From contig BDIU01000056.1 of NCBI GenBank assembly GCA_002118135.1, positions 1-64,000 on the forward strand: a stretch of DNA of 64,000 nucleotides, given 5' to 3'. The notes below the pieces were generated by a model. It saw nothing but the letters and a program-made list of their open reading frames with translations, did no database searches and had not been told where the DNA came from. Numbering within the stretch: position 1 is the stretch's first letter; each line of letters begins with the position of its first letter. The translations under genes were made by a program, and so were the position numbers. The DNA is from Trebouxia sp. TZW2008. Its lineage: Eukaryota > Chlorophyta > Trebouxiophyceae > Trebouxiales > Trebouxiaceae. Of this stretch, positions 18,740-30,100 are shown piece by piece.

Positions 18740-20479
18740 GTTCTATGCAGTGAACGCCTAGCTGAATGAGCTAAATGGTCAAAAATGTAATTTGAAGGGT
18801 GCTTGAGTGTGGTGCAGAAACTTGCCAGGAATGCTCTTGATGCAGTGAGATCAATGCAATGTGCATACATTGATCTTGAGCATACAAGGTGTCCCATACC
18901 TCAACAATATGCAGTGCTTATGAGTACAAAATGTTAGCTGCATGAAAGGCTACGCCGGTCACCTCTTTCTAGAATGCGTGACAGTGCTCCTGTACGCCGC
19001 TCCAAATGGAACCCAACATCAAGGTCCAGCACATGACTGAAGGTGTGATATGCAACACGGCGCCCAGCAGCCTGCAGACACACACAGACATGGGCCATTC
19101 CGACAGGATCATTCAGGAGGGCCACTCCTCCACTTCATTGCTTATATGCTTGCAAAGGCAGCTCTGTGACAGAGCTAGGTGCATATAAGAGCAAATATGC
19201 AAGTACGCAAAAATTTGTGGAAGAGTCACATGCATGTATTAGGTGTTCAACAGCACTGCTAGGTGCGTAAAGGACGTGTGGTCCTCTTCATTAGTAACAT
19301 GCTTGCTGTGAGAGTCTTTGACCCTGCCAGGTGCATACAGGGCACTTCAAGCCTAAAGCCAATTCTGAAAAAAAAGGCTGACAGCGAGACTGCCCCATCA
19401 GTGCATTACTGCCATGCCATGCTTTGAGTTTGATTTGCAAAATTTGTGTGATTGCTGCTTTGCTTGACAAGCTGTACAGGCTCCCATGGCAGTAATGCAG
19501 CTTAAAATGATGTGACTGCTGCTTTGATTGCCAACATGCACAGACTTCAGTGAAACTATTGTCAGCCCGTTTGAGTGATGCAGCTTGAGGTAATCTGACT
19601 GCTGTGAATTGTTTTGCCATTATGCACAAGTTTCAATGGGCCCATGAGTATGGACTCATTTGGCAGGATGTCATTTGTAATGCTGGACTGCAGAATTGCC
19701 TGGGCCACTGGTGTAAAGATAGGATGTTGAAGCTCCTTGGAAATGCCGTTGATCACTCTGCAGCCACCAGACCACAGCAGAGCCATCACCGCAGCTGAAG
19801 CTGCAACACTGGTTTGTGTTGCAAGGGCGTCAACTGCTTTCTTGAAGTACAGAGGTGCCATCAAACCTGCATGGTGACAGGACACAATCAAGTTCTGCAG
19901 CCAGGCTGTTGGTTTGCACATGATCCGCGCACCATGGTACGAGACACCACGCCTGAGCCGTGTGACACATGCAGATGTACTCACAGCATACAAGCAGGGA
20001 GCAATACGCAATGCAGTAGAACACGATGCAAAAGAGTGCAGCCCATTGGTGACGTCCAAGCTGCCAGCAATTGGCACATGCGTACCAGCAGCTTTTGAAG
20101 CTATCATGAGGACAAAGGCAAGTCCCAATCGCCAATATAGCTGAGAGTCTGAGACTGCTAGTTTAGTGAGGTATGGGAGCACGTGCCACAAGCTGGTGCT
20201 TTTCGGAGGAGGTGGTAGTTGCTGGGGTCTTGGGACGTCGCTTTTGATCCTTGCAGCTGCCTTTTTTCGAATCTCCTGCTGCGAAGCAGGGTCAAGAGCT
20301 GCTGAGCCTGCTGATGCGACAGTCACGCAGCGTCGACGGCTGGCGCCCAACTTCGATGGGAGCAGCTGCCTGGCAGGATGAAATGCTGGGCGACGAGCGC
20401 TTTGCACACTTCGTCGCCCTGTCAACCCAGGGCGAGCGAGCGTGAGGTGAGACTGACAGATACACGTAGGCGTCGACAT
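13997..20479 (-). CDS. ATM1/ABCB7-like half-size ABC transporter (ABCB family)
   Basis: Half-transporter expected to dimerise in an organelle inner membrane. The ATM1/ABCB7 family exports glutathione- or sulfur-linked compounds for Fe-S and metal homeostasis. Eleven exons give 784 aa: 20479-20086, 19866-19700, 19071-18963, 18606-18434, 18075-17923, 17390-17253, 16954-16586, 15877-15680, 15414-15164, 14848-14767, 14317-13997. The first ~70 residues are Arg/Ser/Ala-rich, like a transit peptide. The membrane domain spans about 90-430 and includes [18 protein letters not shown], typical of this family. The nucleotide-binding domain has Walker [10 protein letters not shown] (531-539), signature LSGGEKQ (635-641), Walker [13 protein letters not shown] (655-666) and switch AHRLST. 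A charged Lys/Arg/Gly insert, unusual for the family, sits in the linker (about 440-495). The exon 2/3 junction needs a GC-AG intron. Mitochondrion versus plastid cannot be settled here. Confidence 0.93.
16010..16062 (-). repeat. Echo of ABC transporter exon 8 (5' end)
   Basis: About 53 bases repeat the start of exon 8 (15877 downward), including its CAG acceptor and the codons for DVHFGYG. The copy drifts after that point and has no donor. Two fainter copies appear farther upstream at about 16130-16195 and 16235-16260, so identity falls with distance from the real exon. Confidence 0.75.
16964..17112. repeat. Degenerate GTCA/CAGT tetranucleotide array
   Basis: Imperfect runs of the tetranucleotide AGTC/CAGT cover most of this intron of the ABC transporter gene, starting just beyond the exon-7 acceptor. 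It is non-coding and consistent with a decayed microsatellite. Confidence 0.75.
17690..17775. repeat. GATGAT/AATGAT low-complexity tract
   Basis: AT- and GAT-rich simple sequence unlike its surroundings, within intron 5 of the ABC transporter gene. It runs directly into a perfect hairpin at 17777. Confidence 0.7.
17777..17830. repeat. Perfect 19-bp inverted repeat (shRNA-like hairpin)
   Basis: Arms 17777-17795 and 17812-17830 are exact reverse complements over 19 bases (ATGTTGACAATGACAACAG and its complement), separated by a 16-base loop. It lies inside intron 5, so the transcript of either strand could form the stem. Whether it is processed is unknown. Confidence 0.8.
18205..18245 (-). repeat. 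Echo of ABC transporter exon 5 acceptor side
   Basis: Read on the minus strand, this encodes a [12 protein letters not shown] string preceded by an acceptor-like GTACAG, matching the start of exon 5 (WVQAATEVR, from 18075). It diverges within about 40 bases. Confidence 0.6.
18705..18738. repeat. (CAG)n microsatellite
   Basis: About eleven uninterrupted CAG triplets in intron 3 of the ABC transporter gene; non-coding. Confidence 0.95.
19430..19640. repeat. Tandem ~65-bp units in ABC transporter intron 2
   Basis: Three imperfect units share TGACTGCTGCTTTG-like and ATGCAGCTT-like blocks at about 65-base spacing. They lie in the GC-AG intron of the transporter, close to the exon-2 donor. No coding content. 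Confidence 0.55.
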
Positions 20480-21087
20480 GGCAGTTCCGGTCACGTTGAA
20501 CGACAAAAACACGCTCAATCTATCACTTGCTAATTGTTTGCGATCGTCGATTCGCGCAAGCAGTGATCAACAGAGTGAGTCTGGAACAACACTTGTGACT
20601 TAACAACTCTCACACCTAACAAGGAGCGACGTTTGCCACACTTAACGCTCCTAAGCCCACAACACAAGATCCGCAGGTCAACACCTGAATGGCTAGAAGA
20701 TTCTGTATGGCGCGCAGTCGCAGGCGGTGGCGCTGAAGTGTTTTCGCGAGGCGTACTGGACACACTCTTGGCTCAGAATGCGTCACTGTGTTTGTTCCGA
20801 AACCAGATTTACAAACGCCCTTTCGACAGGGCGACATACAGGGCCATTGAGGGCGGATCTGCATGACCTCTGCAACACACGAGAAGTCCGAAAAGCGCGT
20901 GCGCATTGTTCGTATCGTGGCTGAACGACGCTTGTCATCAGCCTCTCTCTCCCAGCAAAGGTTGCAAGAGACGCAAACACAAGGCGAACACACAGCGTTG
21001 TTCAACGACATTCTGCTCGGTTGAGCAAGTCGCGTGCGCGGCCAGTCAGATCCTGTGAGATCCAGCGCCACATCGCAAAAAGTCGCG
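20480..21087. promoter_or_regulatory. Divergent promoter region, ABC transporter / thioredoxin f
   Basis: A 608-bp gap between two outward-facing start codons, so it should carry both promoters and 5' UTRs. No core element or operator could be identified by eye. Confidence 0.45.
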
Positions 21088-23693
21088 ATGCAGAGCACTC
21101 TCGTCCCCAGCACATCAGTGTGTAGGTAAGATCTTTGCGCAGCGACGCGCTGGTCGCCTTATCTAGACCAATGCCCTGGTTATCTGACTTACCTTCAATG
21201 TTTGGCTTGCCATGTGATGCTGCATGCATACTCCTGAACTTGCTGTGTCGGTACCGCAATGCAGGGCCCCAGCGCTGCAGCGGAGCGTTCGAGCACCAAA
21301 GTCTGCTGCCAGATCACTCTCCGTAAGTTACATACCCGCTTTTGTGCAGCTCTTACATCCATCCTGCGATTGTATACAATGCAATCAGCATCACGCATAC
21401 AATGCAACCATCATCACGCATGCAGACAAGGGTGGCATGCTCGAACCAAGAAGCTTTGAAGAGCATGGATGAGTACAGAAAGGGGCTACAGCGACGCCTA
21501 GCAGACCATGAACAGGAGCTCAAGTCAGGCAGCAGGATTGCAGGAGGCGCTTCTCGTGAGTCAGCACCCGCAAGCATTTTGCATTTACGCAACATGCATG
21601 TGTTATGCAACGTCATGTGGATGCATGATTCATGCACTGCCCAATCAGTTGATACCTCTGCTAGTTGTGTGCAGTCTAATGCCAGGTTTGCCACAATTTG
21701 TCACACTACTCTGCCTCCATTTGCAGCAGTACAGCTGCTGATGGGCGCTCTGATGCTGTGCTTGCACACTTTCTGCATTTGCGATACCTGATGTGTAGTC
21801 AATGTCATCAGTTAGCCTAAACCCTGGATGTGCAGATTCCCATGAGCTTAAGCTGCCCTGCTGCATGTGTCCAATCTTGGTCTGAATTCTGATCCACATG
21901 TTTGAGGACCACATAAGAGTCGTTGCGCACACTACTATTGTATGTCTTCAGCTTGGGCGTGCTTTCTCATGCACTTGGAAAAACCCGCATGTGCCTTACA
22001 AAGGCATTGACGATACCATGATTGCTTGCAAGTGCCTATCGAGTGCGCTTATGGTGCCACAAGTGCCTGCAAGGGCCTTACAACTGCATTGATGGTGTCA
22101 TGATTGCCTGCAAGTGCCTTTCTTGTGCATTGCTGGTGCCAGGGTTGCATCTTGCTCAGTACTGCTGCTCAAAGGCGATGTGATTGACTGCCTGCAAGTG
22201 CCTCACACGTGCATTATTATGCCATGCAAATTTGCGCTGCCTGTCAGGCTGCCCAGAGGCACAGTGGCTCATTGCATGCAAGTGCCTTACAAATGCATTG
22301 ATGGTGCCAGGGTTCCGTGTTGCAGCAGCAGCAGTGGAGGCTGAGGCTGACCTGCGTGAGCTGTCCATTGATGACTGGGACTCCGCCCTGGAGGAAGCTG
22401 GCGACACTCTGGTGGTGGTAGACTTCTTCACTAACTGGTGAGCCTACTGCTCTTCTTCTGAGTACGGTTTTTGCACTCTGACTGCAATGGGGTTCAGCTC
22501 TGGAGGAAGCTGGTGACACCGCGCACGTCGCGGGTTCCTTCACCAACTGGTCAGCTTTTTAGTCGTCTCCCTCACAATTTGTGCAAGTCTGCCATAGTCA
22601 ATGAGCCGCGGACTGCAATCCACTGTATGCAAGCCACTATCATATAGTTTGTGCAAGAGACTGCCACACACTTTAGTGAACCTGTAAGCTGATTGGTGGA
22701 GGTTCTCATCTTCTTCTGCTGTACAAAGCATAGTCAATTGCGCATTGAAAAGCTGCTGACACTCTGGTCGTGGTGTCTCTACCATCTGGTCAGCCTAGTG
22801 CTCTTCTCCTGCCATATACCTTCTGCAAGCTTGTTGCAGTCTTGCTGCTCAAGGCGTCCTGTCATCACAGAACACAACATCACCTATGGCAACTGCAGGT
22901 GCGGCCCTTGTAATGTGATGTTGCCGCTGTTGGTCAAAATGCAGGAGGAGCAGCCAGACATCAAAGTCTATTAAGCTTGTTGCAGTCTTGCTGCTCAAGG
23001 CCTCCCTTCAGCAAAGAATACAGCATCAATTGTGGCAATAATTGTGGCAACTGCAGGTGTGGTCCCTGCAAGGTGATGTTGCCTCTGCTGGTCAAGATGC
23101 AAGAGGAGCAGCCAGACATCAAGGTCTACAAGCTCAACTGCAACAAGAAGAATAAGGAGCTGGGGGTCAAGCTAGGGGTCAAGGTGGCGCCCACCTTCCA
23201 GCTGTACAAGAACAGCAACAAGGTACAACAATCTGTCTTCATAAAGTCTGCATTGTTCATCAAGGAGAATGTCCTGTCACCAAGTTTGTCTTCCTCAGAA
23301 AACCATTGCAGTCAGAGTGTAGTGATTGGCTCCCAAATGCCTTCACCTTATAACAAGGACGTCCTTAGATTGATTGTCTGTATCAAGCGCAATTGCTACT
23401 TCCCAGCCATGTATTGCATTCTTCAAGGCACAGAATGCGATAGCATATCCAATTTTAATGCGCATTCAATAAGCTGAAGGCAAATTCATGTAGGTCTTCA
23501 TGCAGGTCGCTAGTTGAGCGTTGTGTCATTGGTTGCCAAATGATGACAGCATACTTTGCACTGAATGACACCTTCCATCTATTTTTCACGACTCAAGACT
23601 GTTCTTGATTTTGATGCTGGTTGTCTTCAGGTGGCTGAGATGACAGGCGCAAAGATCGATGAACTGAAGGCGTTGATCAAGGAACACAAGTGA
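21088..23693 (+). CDS. Plastid f-type thioredoxin
   Basis: Disulfide reductase that passes electrons from ferredoxin-thioredoxin reductase to Calvin-cycle enzymes in the stroma. Six exons give 188 aa: 21088-21125, 21265-21322, 21426-21555, 22326-22437, 23057-23222, 23631-23693. Residues 1 to about 35 form a Ser/Arg/Ala-rich transit peptide (SVRAPKSAARSLS). About 36-75 is a charged helical stretch not usual in Trx f. The thioredoxin fold follows, with active site WCGPC (113-117), whose Trp codon is split by intron 4. The extra Cys141 in KLNCNKKNK is the f-type hallmark, then VAPTF with the cis-Pro, and the family-typical MTGAKIDEL near the end. Intron 4 contains a near-complete second copy of the active-site exon. 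The gene is convergent with the WD40 gene. Confidence 0.93.
21985..22312 (+). repeat. Tandem ~40-45 bp units before thioredoxin exon 4
   Basis: Six to seven imperfect copies of a unit containing GCCTGCAAGTGCCTT and GCATTGATGGTGCC fill the intron up to the exon-4 acceptor at 22325. Some units end in CCAGGGTT followed by an acceptor-like pyrimidine stretch, as the true junction does. Confidence 0.8.
22494..22550 (+). repeat. Echo of thioredoxin exon 4 (3' half)
   Basis: Repeats the codons for ALEEAGDT...FTNW at the end of exon 4, but the middle has changed and the donor GTGAGC has become a TCAGC. A shorter, more decayed copy (GCTGACACTCTGGTCGTGG) follows at about 22750-22793. Confidence 0.85.
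22899..22974 (+). pseudogene. Duplicate thioredoxin active-site exon (pseudo-exon or lost alternative exon)
   Basis: After a good CTGCAG acceptor, these bases encode CGPC followed by VMLPLLVKMQEEQPDIKVY and then a TAA stop. The real exon 5 starts at 23057. By eye the two differ at 11 of 73 positions, and 10 of those are synonymous; the only amino-acid change is Lys to Asn after CGPC. No GT donor follows. If spliced after exon 4 it would give a short CGPC protein lacking the C-terminal half of the fold. Confidence 0.85.
23255..23370 (+). repeat. Interspersed repeat family A, copy 1 (thioredoxin intron 5)
   Basis: Shares blocks such as ATTGCAGTCAGAGTGTAGTG, GATTGG and GTCCTTAGATTG with intron sequences of the WD40 gene (28866-29030) and the PP2C gene (35490-35625). 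It is degenerate and holds no ORF. Confidence 0.55.
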
Positions 23694-24155
23694 TGTGTTG
23701 AATGCCAAATAAACTCAGCACTTTTTGCTGATTGTCCTGTCAGAACTAGCTTGCACAATGTATTCCGGTTCCATTGTGAGAGTACTGCCATGTGCAGGTC
23801 TGCCCTTAAGCATAGCTTGTCTGGTTTTTTGATGTTTGGTGCCACATGCAATACATTGGGCTCACCAGTATCAAGCACTTTGCGCACGCCATAAGCAAAA
23901 CATGCGTCTTTGCTATGGAGCTTCGCTGAATTACACACAGCCTCAGGGTTCTTCTGCAACTAGTACTGCGTCTGCTTGACAAATGACACTGCAAGGGCCA
24001 CCGACAGCACTATCACGAACCACTGCAGACTTGGATCAAATGTCCATGAAAATACAAACGTTGACAAGCAAACATCAAACGTCAGTGGCACAAAGACCAC
24101 GAGTTGAACAACATGACCTTCATCAATTCATCACAGGTGGTCTACTGCTGCAAAA
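23694..24155. other. Convergent intergenic region, thioredoxin / WD40 gene
   Basis: Holds both 3' UTRs. AATAAA is present at about 23707 after the thioredoxin stop, and a minus-strand TGTAA lies at 23931-23935 downstream of the WD40 gene stop. Short frames here match nothing recognisable. Confidence 0.5.
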
Positions 24156-27100
24156 TTAAGCATGCGGGACTGGAGTAGACTTCTTTCCAGGGCTAGCACC
24201 AAGCCCACCAATCTTCTTGATCACAGGCGTTTCTGGGAATGGTGTTTCCTCATACAGCCCCAGAGCAGCATATCCCTGCAGTACCACGTGTTCCGTTAAC
24301 CTCGTGTAAACATACAGCTTGAGGCTAAGCCTTTCCAGATGTGTGAACCATGCTTACAAAAGCACTGTACTTCTATGCAGTGCCAAGGTATGTAGTCCAA
24401 CACCATAAAGGCGCTGCTACAGGCTGAGCCTATGCCATGCACAAGCAATGTCTCAGCAGGATTAAGGATGCTCAGCAATTTGTGTCTCACCGAGTCTGCT
24501 GATCTGTGTACTGCTGCAATGGTGGAGTGCTTTTCGCTCTTGCACCGCCTCATCGCTAGCACTTGATCCGCTGGACTTGACCAAAGCTGCATGAAACCAC
24601 CAAATCTCAATGCCTGTCACTCACTGTTTTGAATCTTTCTAAAGGTTGCAGCAGAAACTACAAAAGGAATGTGTAGTCTCCCAACATTGCCCCAGACAAC
24701 GTCCTGCAAATGGCCAACAAGCAGTGCCAAGCCAAGTTCAGTGTGCTTTAGCAAACATCCCAAACTTGACATAGCTTTGCATCTGCGACCGCAATGTATC
24801 AACTTGATGATGGTGGACTCTGGCTTGTCTTGCCTTACCATGTATGCCAAGCTGCTGCTGATCTTCCAGTCACCAGATATGCTGTGACTACACATTGAGC
24901 GTAGTCAGCATGCCCAGCTGTTGGCATGCTGACCACAACTCGCTGTGTAGGTGTGAACGAATGTGTATACAGGGCAACAGAGGCATCATGCAACAGGATG
25001 GCACATAAGCTCATGAACAAGCTTAGTGACATCAACAAGCAGTTGGAAAAGAGTACTGATTCCACATGCTGTAGCCAGCCAACAAGGCTGATCGCATGTT
25101 TAACACACTGGCAACAATCATGTGTTCATCATGTCGAGGCAGTGTGTGAGGAGCTGACCTTGAAGTCAGCTTCATCGTCTGATGTGGAGGGTGAGTCATC
25201 CTGCTCAGCATCAAGAGCTTGCCAGGCTTCGCCCGTCTCCCTGATGGCAGCTGGTGTGTGATAGCCCTGCACTCAGCAATGCAACAATTGAAAACTTACT
25301 ATCTTGTGCCGGATTGCTTCCAGGTCAAATTTTGAATCAATACAACAGTGTCTGGCTATGCTGCTGCATTCCTGCACTTTCCGACAAAGCTGCATGTAGG
25401 CATCTGTACATACCTACTTGCTGGCTTGCAAACCTGGCCTAGCAAGCGCTCTGATGGACACTGATGGACACATGAATGAAAGAGTAAGCGAGTGAAGTGT
25501 TTGAGGGCATGTCCATGCGTCTGTGTGCAGCCAACAGGGCCATGAACTCCCTTGGAAGCATGCAGTGATGATGACGATAGTGCTGACGCTGATGATTCAT
25601 TCAGTCATTGTAAAAGTGGGCTAGGCAGGCTCAGCAGGCCCATCTAGGTACGTACAGAAGCAATCAACTGTTTCCAACCAGTTCAATCATGTGCTAACCT
25701 AAACCATTTATATTGGACATGAAGGGCTGATGATGCGCTTTGTAGTCAAGCTAAGCTGTTCTGAATATGCATGCAGCAACATGATGCATGGTTCCGCTAT
25801 CACCATCAAGCATGCTGTCGGCTGATCCAGAATCAATAAACCTCGCCAGCACTACACATCCAATTGCAACATTGAGGACTGCTCTCAAATTGGTAGTGCT
25901 CATTGAGAACATTGTATCAGCATGGCAGTAGATGGTCGCCGCCAGGTATGCTGTGTGGTGCAAATTGGACATTGTTTATGAGTATCTGCTGCAAGCTGGT
26001 GATGCATTATACAGTGACAAGAAGCACTTGTGCAAGGTGATCATGAGCACCATGATAATTATTGCAGCCATTGAAGGGCCTGCAGAAACAAGGTTGACGC
26101 CAGCTGGATGCTTCACTCAAGGGGCAAGAGTTTATCAACACAAAGCATATACACAAGAGAAACACGTGTCAAATGGCAAGACTGGGATGTACCTTGGCAT
26201 CTTGCCAGGTAGCAAGGTTTGACAGCGTCCATATGGACTTGCAAAGCACCCCACCCCCCCATGTGGTACAACAGTGATGCTGGCAGATATCAACACAATA
26301 TAGAATCAGGGACAATGGTGCTGGCACATGTTCGTACATGTCTTGATCAGGCACAACACCAATACTGGCACATGTACAGTGATCTCAAGGGGCAAGACTC
26401 AGTCGTACCTTAGCATCTTGCCAGGTGGCAAGGTTTGACAGCGTCCAAGTGTGCTTGCCAAACACCCCTACTAGGCCTCCAGAAAGAGTCCAAAGGCTGA
26501 CGGTGCAGTCTAGCGAGGCAATCAGGAGCAGGTCTCTGCCTTGGTCCACCTCTGTCTTTGCACATCTCACACTGCTGATGCCAGCTTGATGCGCCCGCCA
26601 GCACTTGAGCTGCAGCCAATTCTCAGACATGACTATAAAAGTGGAATCAGTCAAGCTGCAATCGACAACACTTGCTGCTGACGCCTGCTAGATGCGCACG
26701 CCAGCATTTGAAGTGCAAAGACCCCTCAAGCTTAAGTACAGCAACAGGGCAAAGTGAGTCATGATAGACTTGATGAGGCTGCTCTAGATGTGCTTTGCAA
26801 GCTTGCAGTATGTCTCATAAAAATGTCCTCAGGGCCACATCACTGCAATGCAATGTTTGCGGCGGGCGACATGGTTTGCTGACCACATGTGTCATGCACA
26901 CACTAGGAACAGGTACTCAACTGCACAGCTGATTGTGGAGCTCCTGTTGCTCCTGCCTACTTCTTGACTTGCAGTGAACATGTCATCTTCTGCAATGTCC
27001 TCTGCATTGGTAGATCTGGATCTGCAAGCTGAAGCCTGGACAGCTTGAGCTTGCTACTCTGTCTGGCAGCACAGCAACAAAGAGCAGGTCCTGTGTGCTG

Positions 27101-30100
27101 GTCAGCGTACCTGATTGACGCAAGCTGCAGCGTCATTGCCAGAGGACAAGCACACTGTGGGGTCAACTCTCCAGACCTTGACATACGCTTCCCGCATCCC
27201 CAACAATCACAGATTTATGCTGGGCATCACACAGTGAGCACCTTGCTAAGCAGCACATTCACGCTAACCATCAATCACTGGTAAATGTGCAATCGTACCT
27301 GATTGAAGCAAGCTGCAGCTTCACTACCAGAGGATGAGCACACTTTGGGGTCAACTCTCCAGATCTTGACATGCCCTCCAGTGTCCCCGACAATCACATG
27401 CTCATGCTGGGCATCACAGCACATGCTGTTCACGCAGTCCAGGCGGTTCACAGCTGCACGGATTGTGCACATCAACCCTGGAGTGCTGCTCATTTTCCAA
27501 ACCCGCATGACTCCATCACCTGTAAACAGACCTGGGATGTTGACATCACAGCACATGCTGTTCACACAGTCTAACCAGGCTACAGCTGCACAAGTTGTGC
27601 ACATCAACCCTGCAGTGCTGCTCATCTTCCACACTCACAATCGTCACCTGTGATGCGAAATGGGTTCTTGGTATGCGCATCAGAATCAAGTCTGGTCAAG
27701 GCAGACAGGATGCATGCAGGTGGGGCAACAGCGGCGTTTTTGGCAACTGTCTTGGCAATCACAGATGAGCTATTATACCTTGTTTGGCGCACAAGCTGAT
27801 GACAGTGTGTAGACTTGGCTTGAAGGTTCAGATGAGCCCGCTGCGCAACCCATGAGAAGCCCAGCAAAACAGAAGCAAGACAGTTCTTGGGATAGAACGT
27901 CCCTGTCACTCACGACCTGTTCGTGTGGTGGCCAATGCTTCAAGCAGTCAGCAGCACATTGTCAGAGTTGTGTACGTCACAAGCAGCAAGCATTGCTAAG
28001 CTATGAGCAGTACCTCCGCACGACAGCAGAATAGGGGGTGCACGTGAATCCTGTGGGGGCCGCAGGAACTTCAACTGCTCTACGCCACGCTGATACTCAG
28101 GCGCATCATGAGTGAGGGTGGCACGCCGCTCGCCACTGTGTATGTTCCAGACAATGATGCGGCCGCCATAATCACCAGTAGCCAGCAAATAGGGTGCAGT
28201 GAAGTCCATGCACTGCACGTCTTCCCTGCAGCAGACATGACGGTAGCATCAAGCTCAAATGCAATGTGCATCTTCCTTGCAAAAGGTATGACAGCAGCAA
28301 AAGGCTCACTTGCACTGCGCAGTGGATGTCCTAAGTAATGGTGCGGCCTCCATGGTCTCCAGGCGATCAGGTGGGGTGCAGTGAATACCATGCATTGCAT
28401 ATTTTCCCTGCAGAACGCACACCTCGGCTAGCTGGGCCTGCTAGCATGCATTTTGAATAAACAAATGAACAAGTGAATGAAGGAGGATGCACAACAGTGG
28501 CGTCACAAAACTGCTTTGTAGGATGTGCTCTCCCCGCAGAAGATATCAAAGTAGCATCAGACTTGCAACTGCCCTGTGGGGCCTGCTGTAGAGGTGTGAA
28601 GCTTAAGCTACATGGTCATAGCCCATGTCTTGTTTCAGGCATGTGAAGCATACCAGCTCTGCGGGGCGCATGACGTGAAATGTGAAGGATAGTCTATTGC
28701 TGAAGGTCAGACTCATAGCGGCTCACACATGCTTGTCAAGAACCTCAGCTGCTTCTTCAGATGTTGTGGAAACCCACACAGTCTCAGCAATAACATGAAC
28801 CACAGCATGCAGATAGTAGGTCTTCTAATTGATGTGGCAAGAACACATATAGCAAAGTCTCTTTGTAACGACTGCTTTGGTTACCAACAAAGTTGTCCTT
28901 ACATCGAGTTGTCCTTACTCAGAGGGACCACTGCAGTCAGAACGCAGTGATTGGTTACCAATGGCGTGTTCCTTCCCATCGAGATTGTCCTTACATCGAG
29001 TGTCCTTACAACAAGAGTTTACTGTAGTACCTGTGGCCAGAGAACATGCGGTACTCAGACACAGTGTCCACTTCATCATCTTGCCACACCAGAGCTTTGT
29101 GATTCCAGCCAGTAGCAACCACCTGCAACAACATCCACAGCCTTTGGTCTGTCATCCATGCCTCATTCTTGATGATGTTGACACAGCATGGAGAAAGAGC
29201 TTTTGAAATGCTAGTGAGCATGCCTGTTTTTGCAACCTAGTGAAAAGCCGTGTCAGCAAGTCATGCCAAAGGTCCGCTATATACTCAACAAAGCATAGCC
29301 AAACAGCGGCAGCTGGTTTACAAGACTGTTCACTGCAGTCAGGAGCTCTGAAAGCTTACGCTCAGTCAAGAGGAATGGCAGGAATGACAAGCAAAACTTT
29401 GCCAGACATCCAACATATCATCAAACAGAGTGTTGCAAGACATTGCAACGCATCTGTATGCACTAGCAGGGTGATTGTGCCTGACAAACTAGCACGACTG
29501 CAATGATCCACTTGCTAGCATGGCAATGCTGATGCTGGCTTCAAAATACCTCGCTTGATTGCCGGTCAGGGTCATGCACAAACATGACAGCGCTGTACTC
29601 TACATGCTCCTCGTGGTGCACAAACTCTCTAAGCTGGCTGCCGCTGTTGAAGTTCCACATTTTGAGCTCCCCATTGTTGCTGCCAGTCAGCAAGCGACGC
29701 TCATGAGCGTCCAAGGACATTGCTGTCAAGCGACCACTGCCGTGGCAATGCTTGAAGTGCCCTTCTCGAGCGCCTGTGTTGATGTTCCACATGCTGATAG
29801 TGCCGCTTTCATCCCCACTGATGACCTGCAGAATGACAAGATTGAATGTCGAGAAACGTGCACTTGCCAAGATGTTCCCTTTTGCTTGGAACTTCAAACG
29901 GGCATGCAACATGGCAATGCTTGACGTGACCTTTCTGAGCGCCTGTGTTGATGTTCCACATGCTGATAGTGCCGTTTTCATCCCCGCTGATGACCTGCAG
30001 AATGAAAGGCTTGCATTGTGGGGAACAGGTGCTTGAGGGCTTCAACCTTGGTGATATGAAACCCAGCAGAGCATGCAAAAGATCTTGCAAAGTGGCGCGT

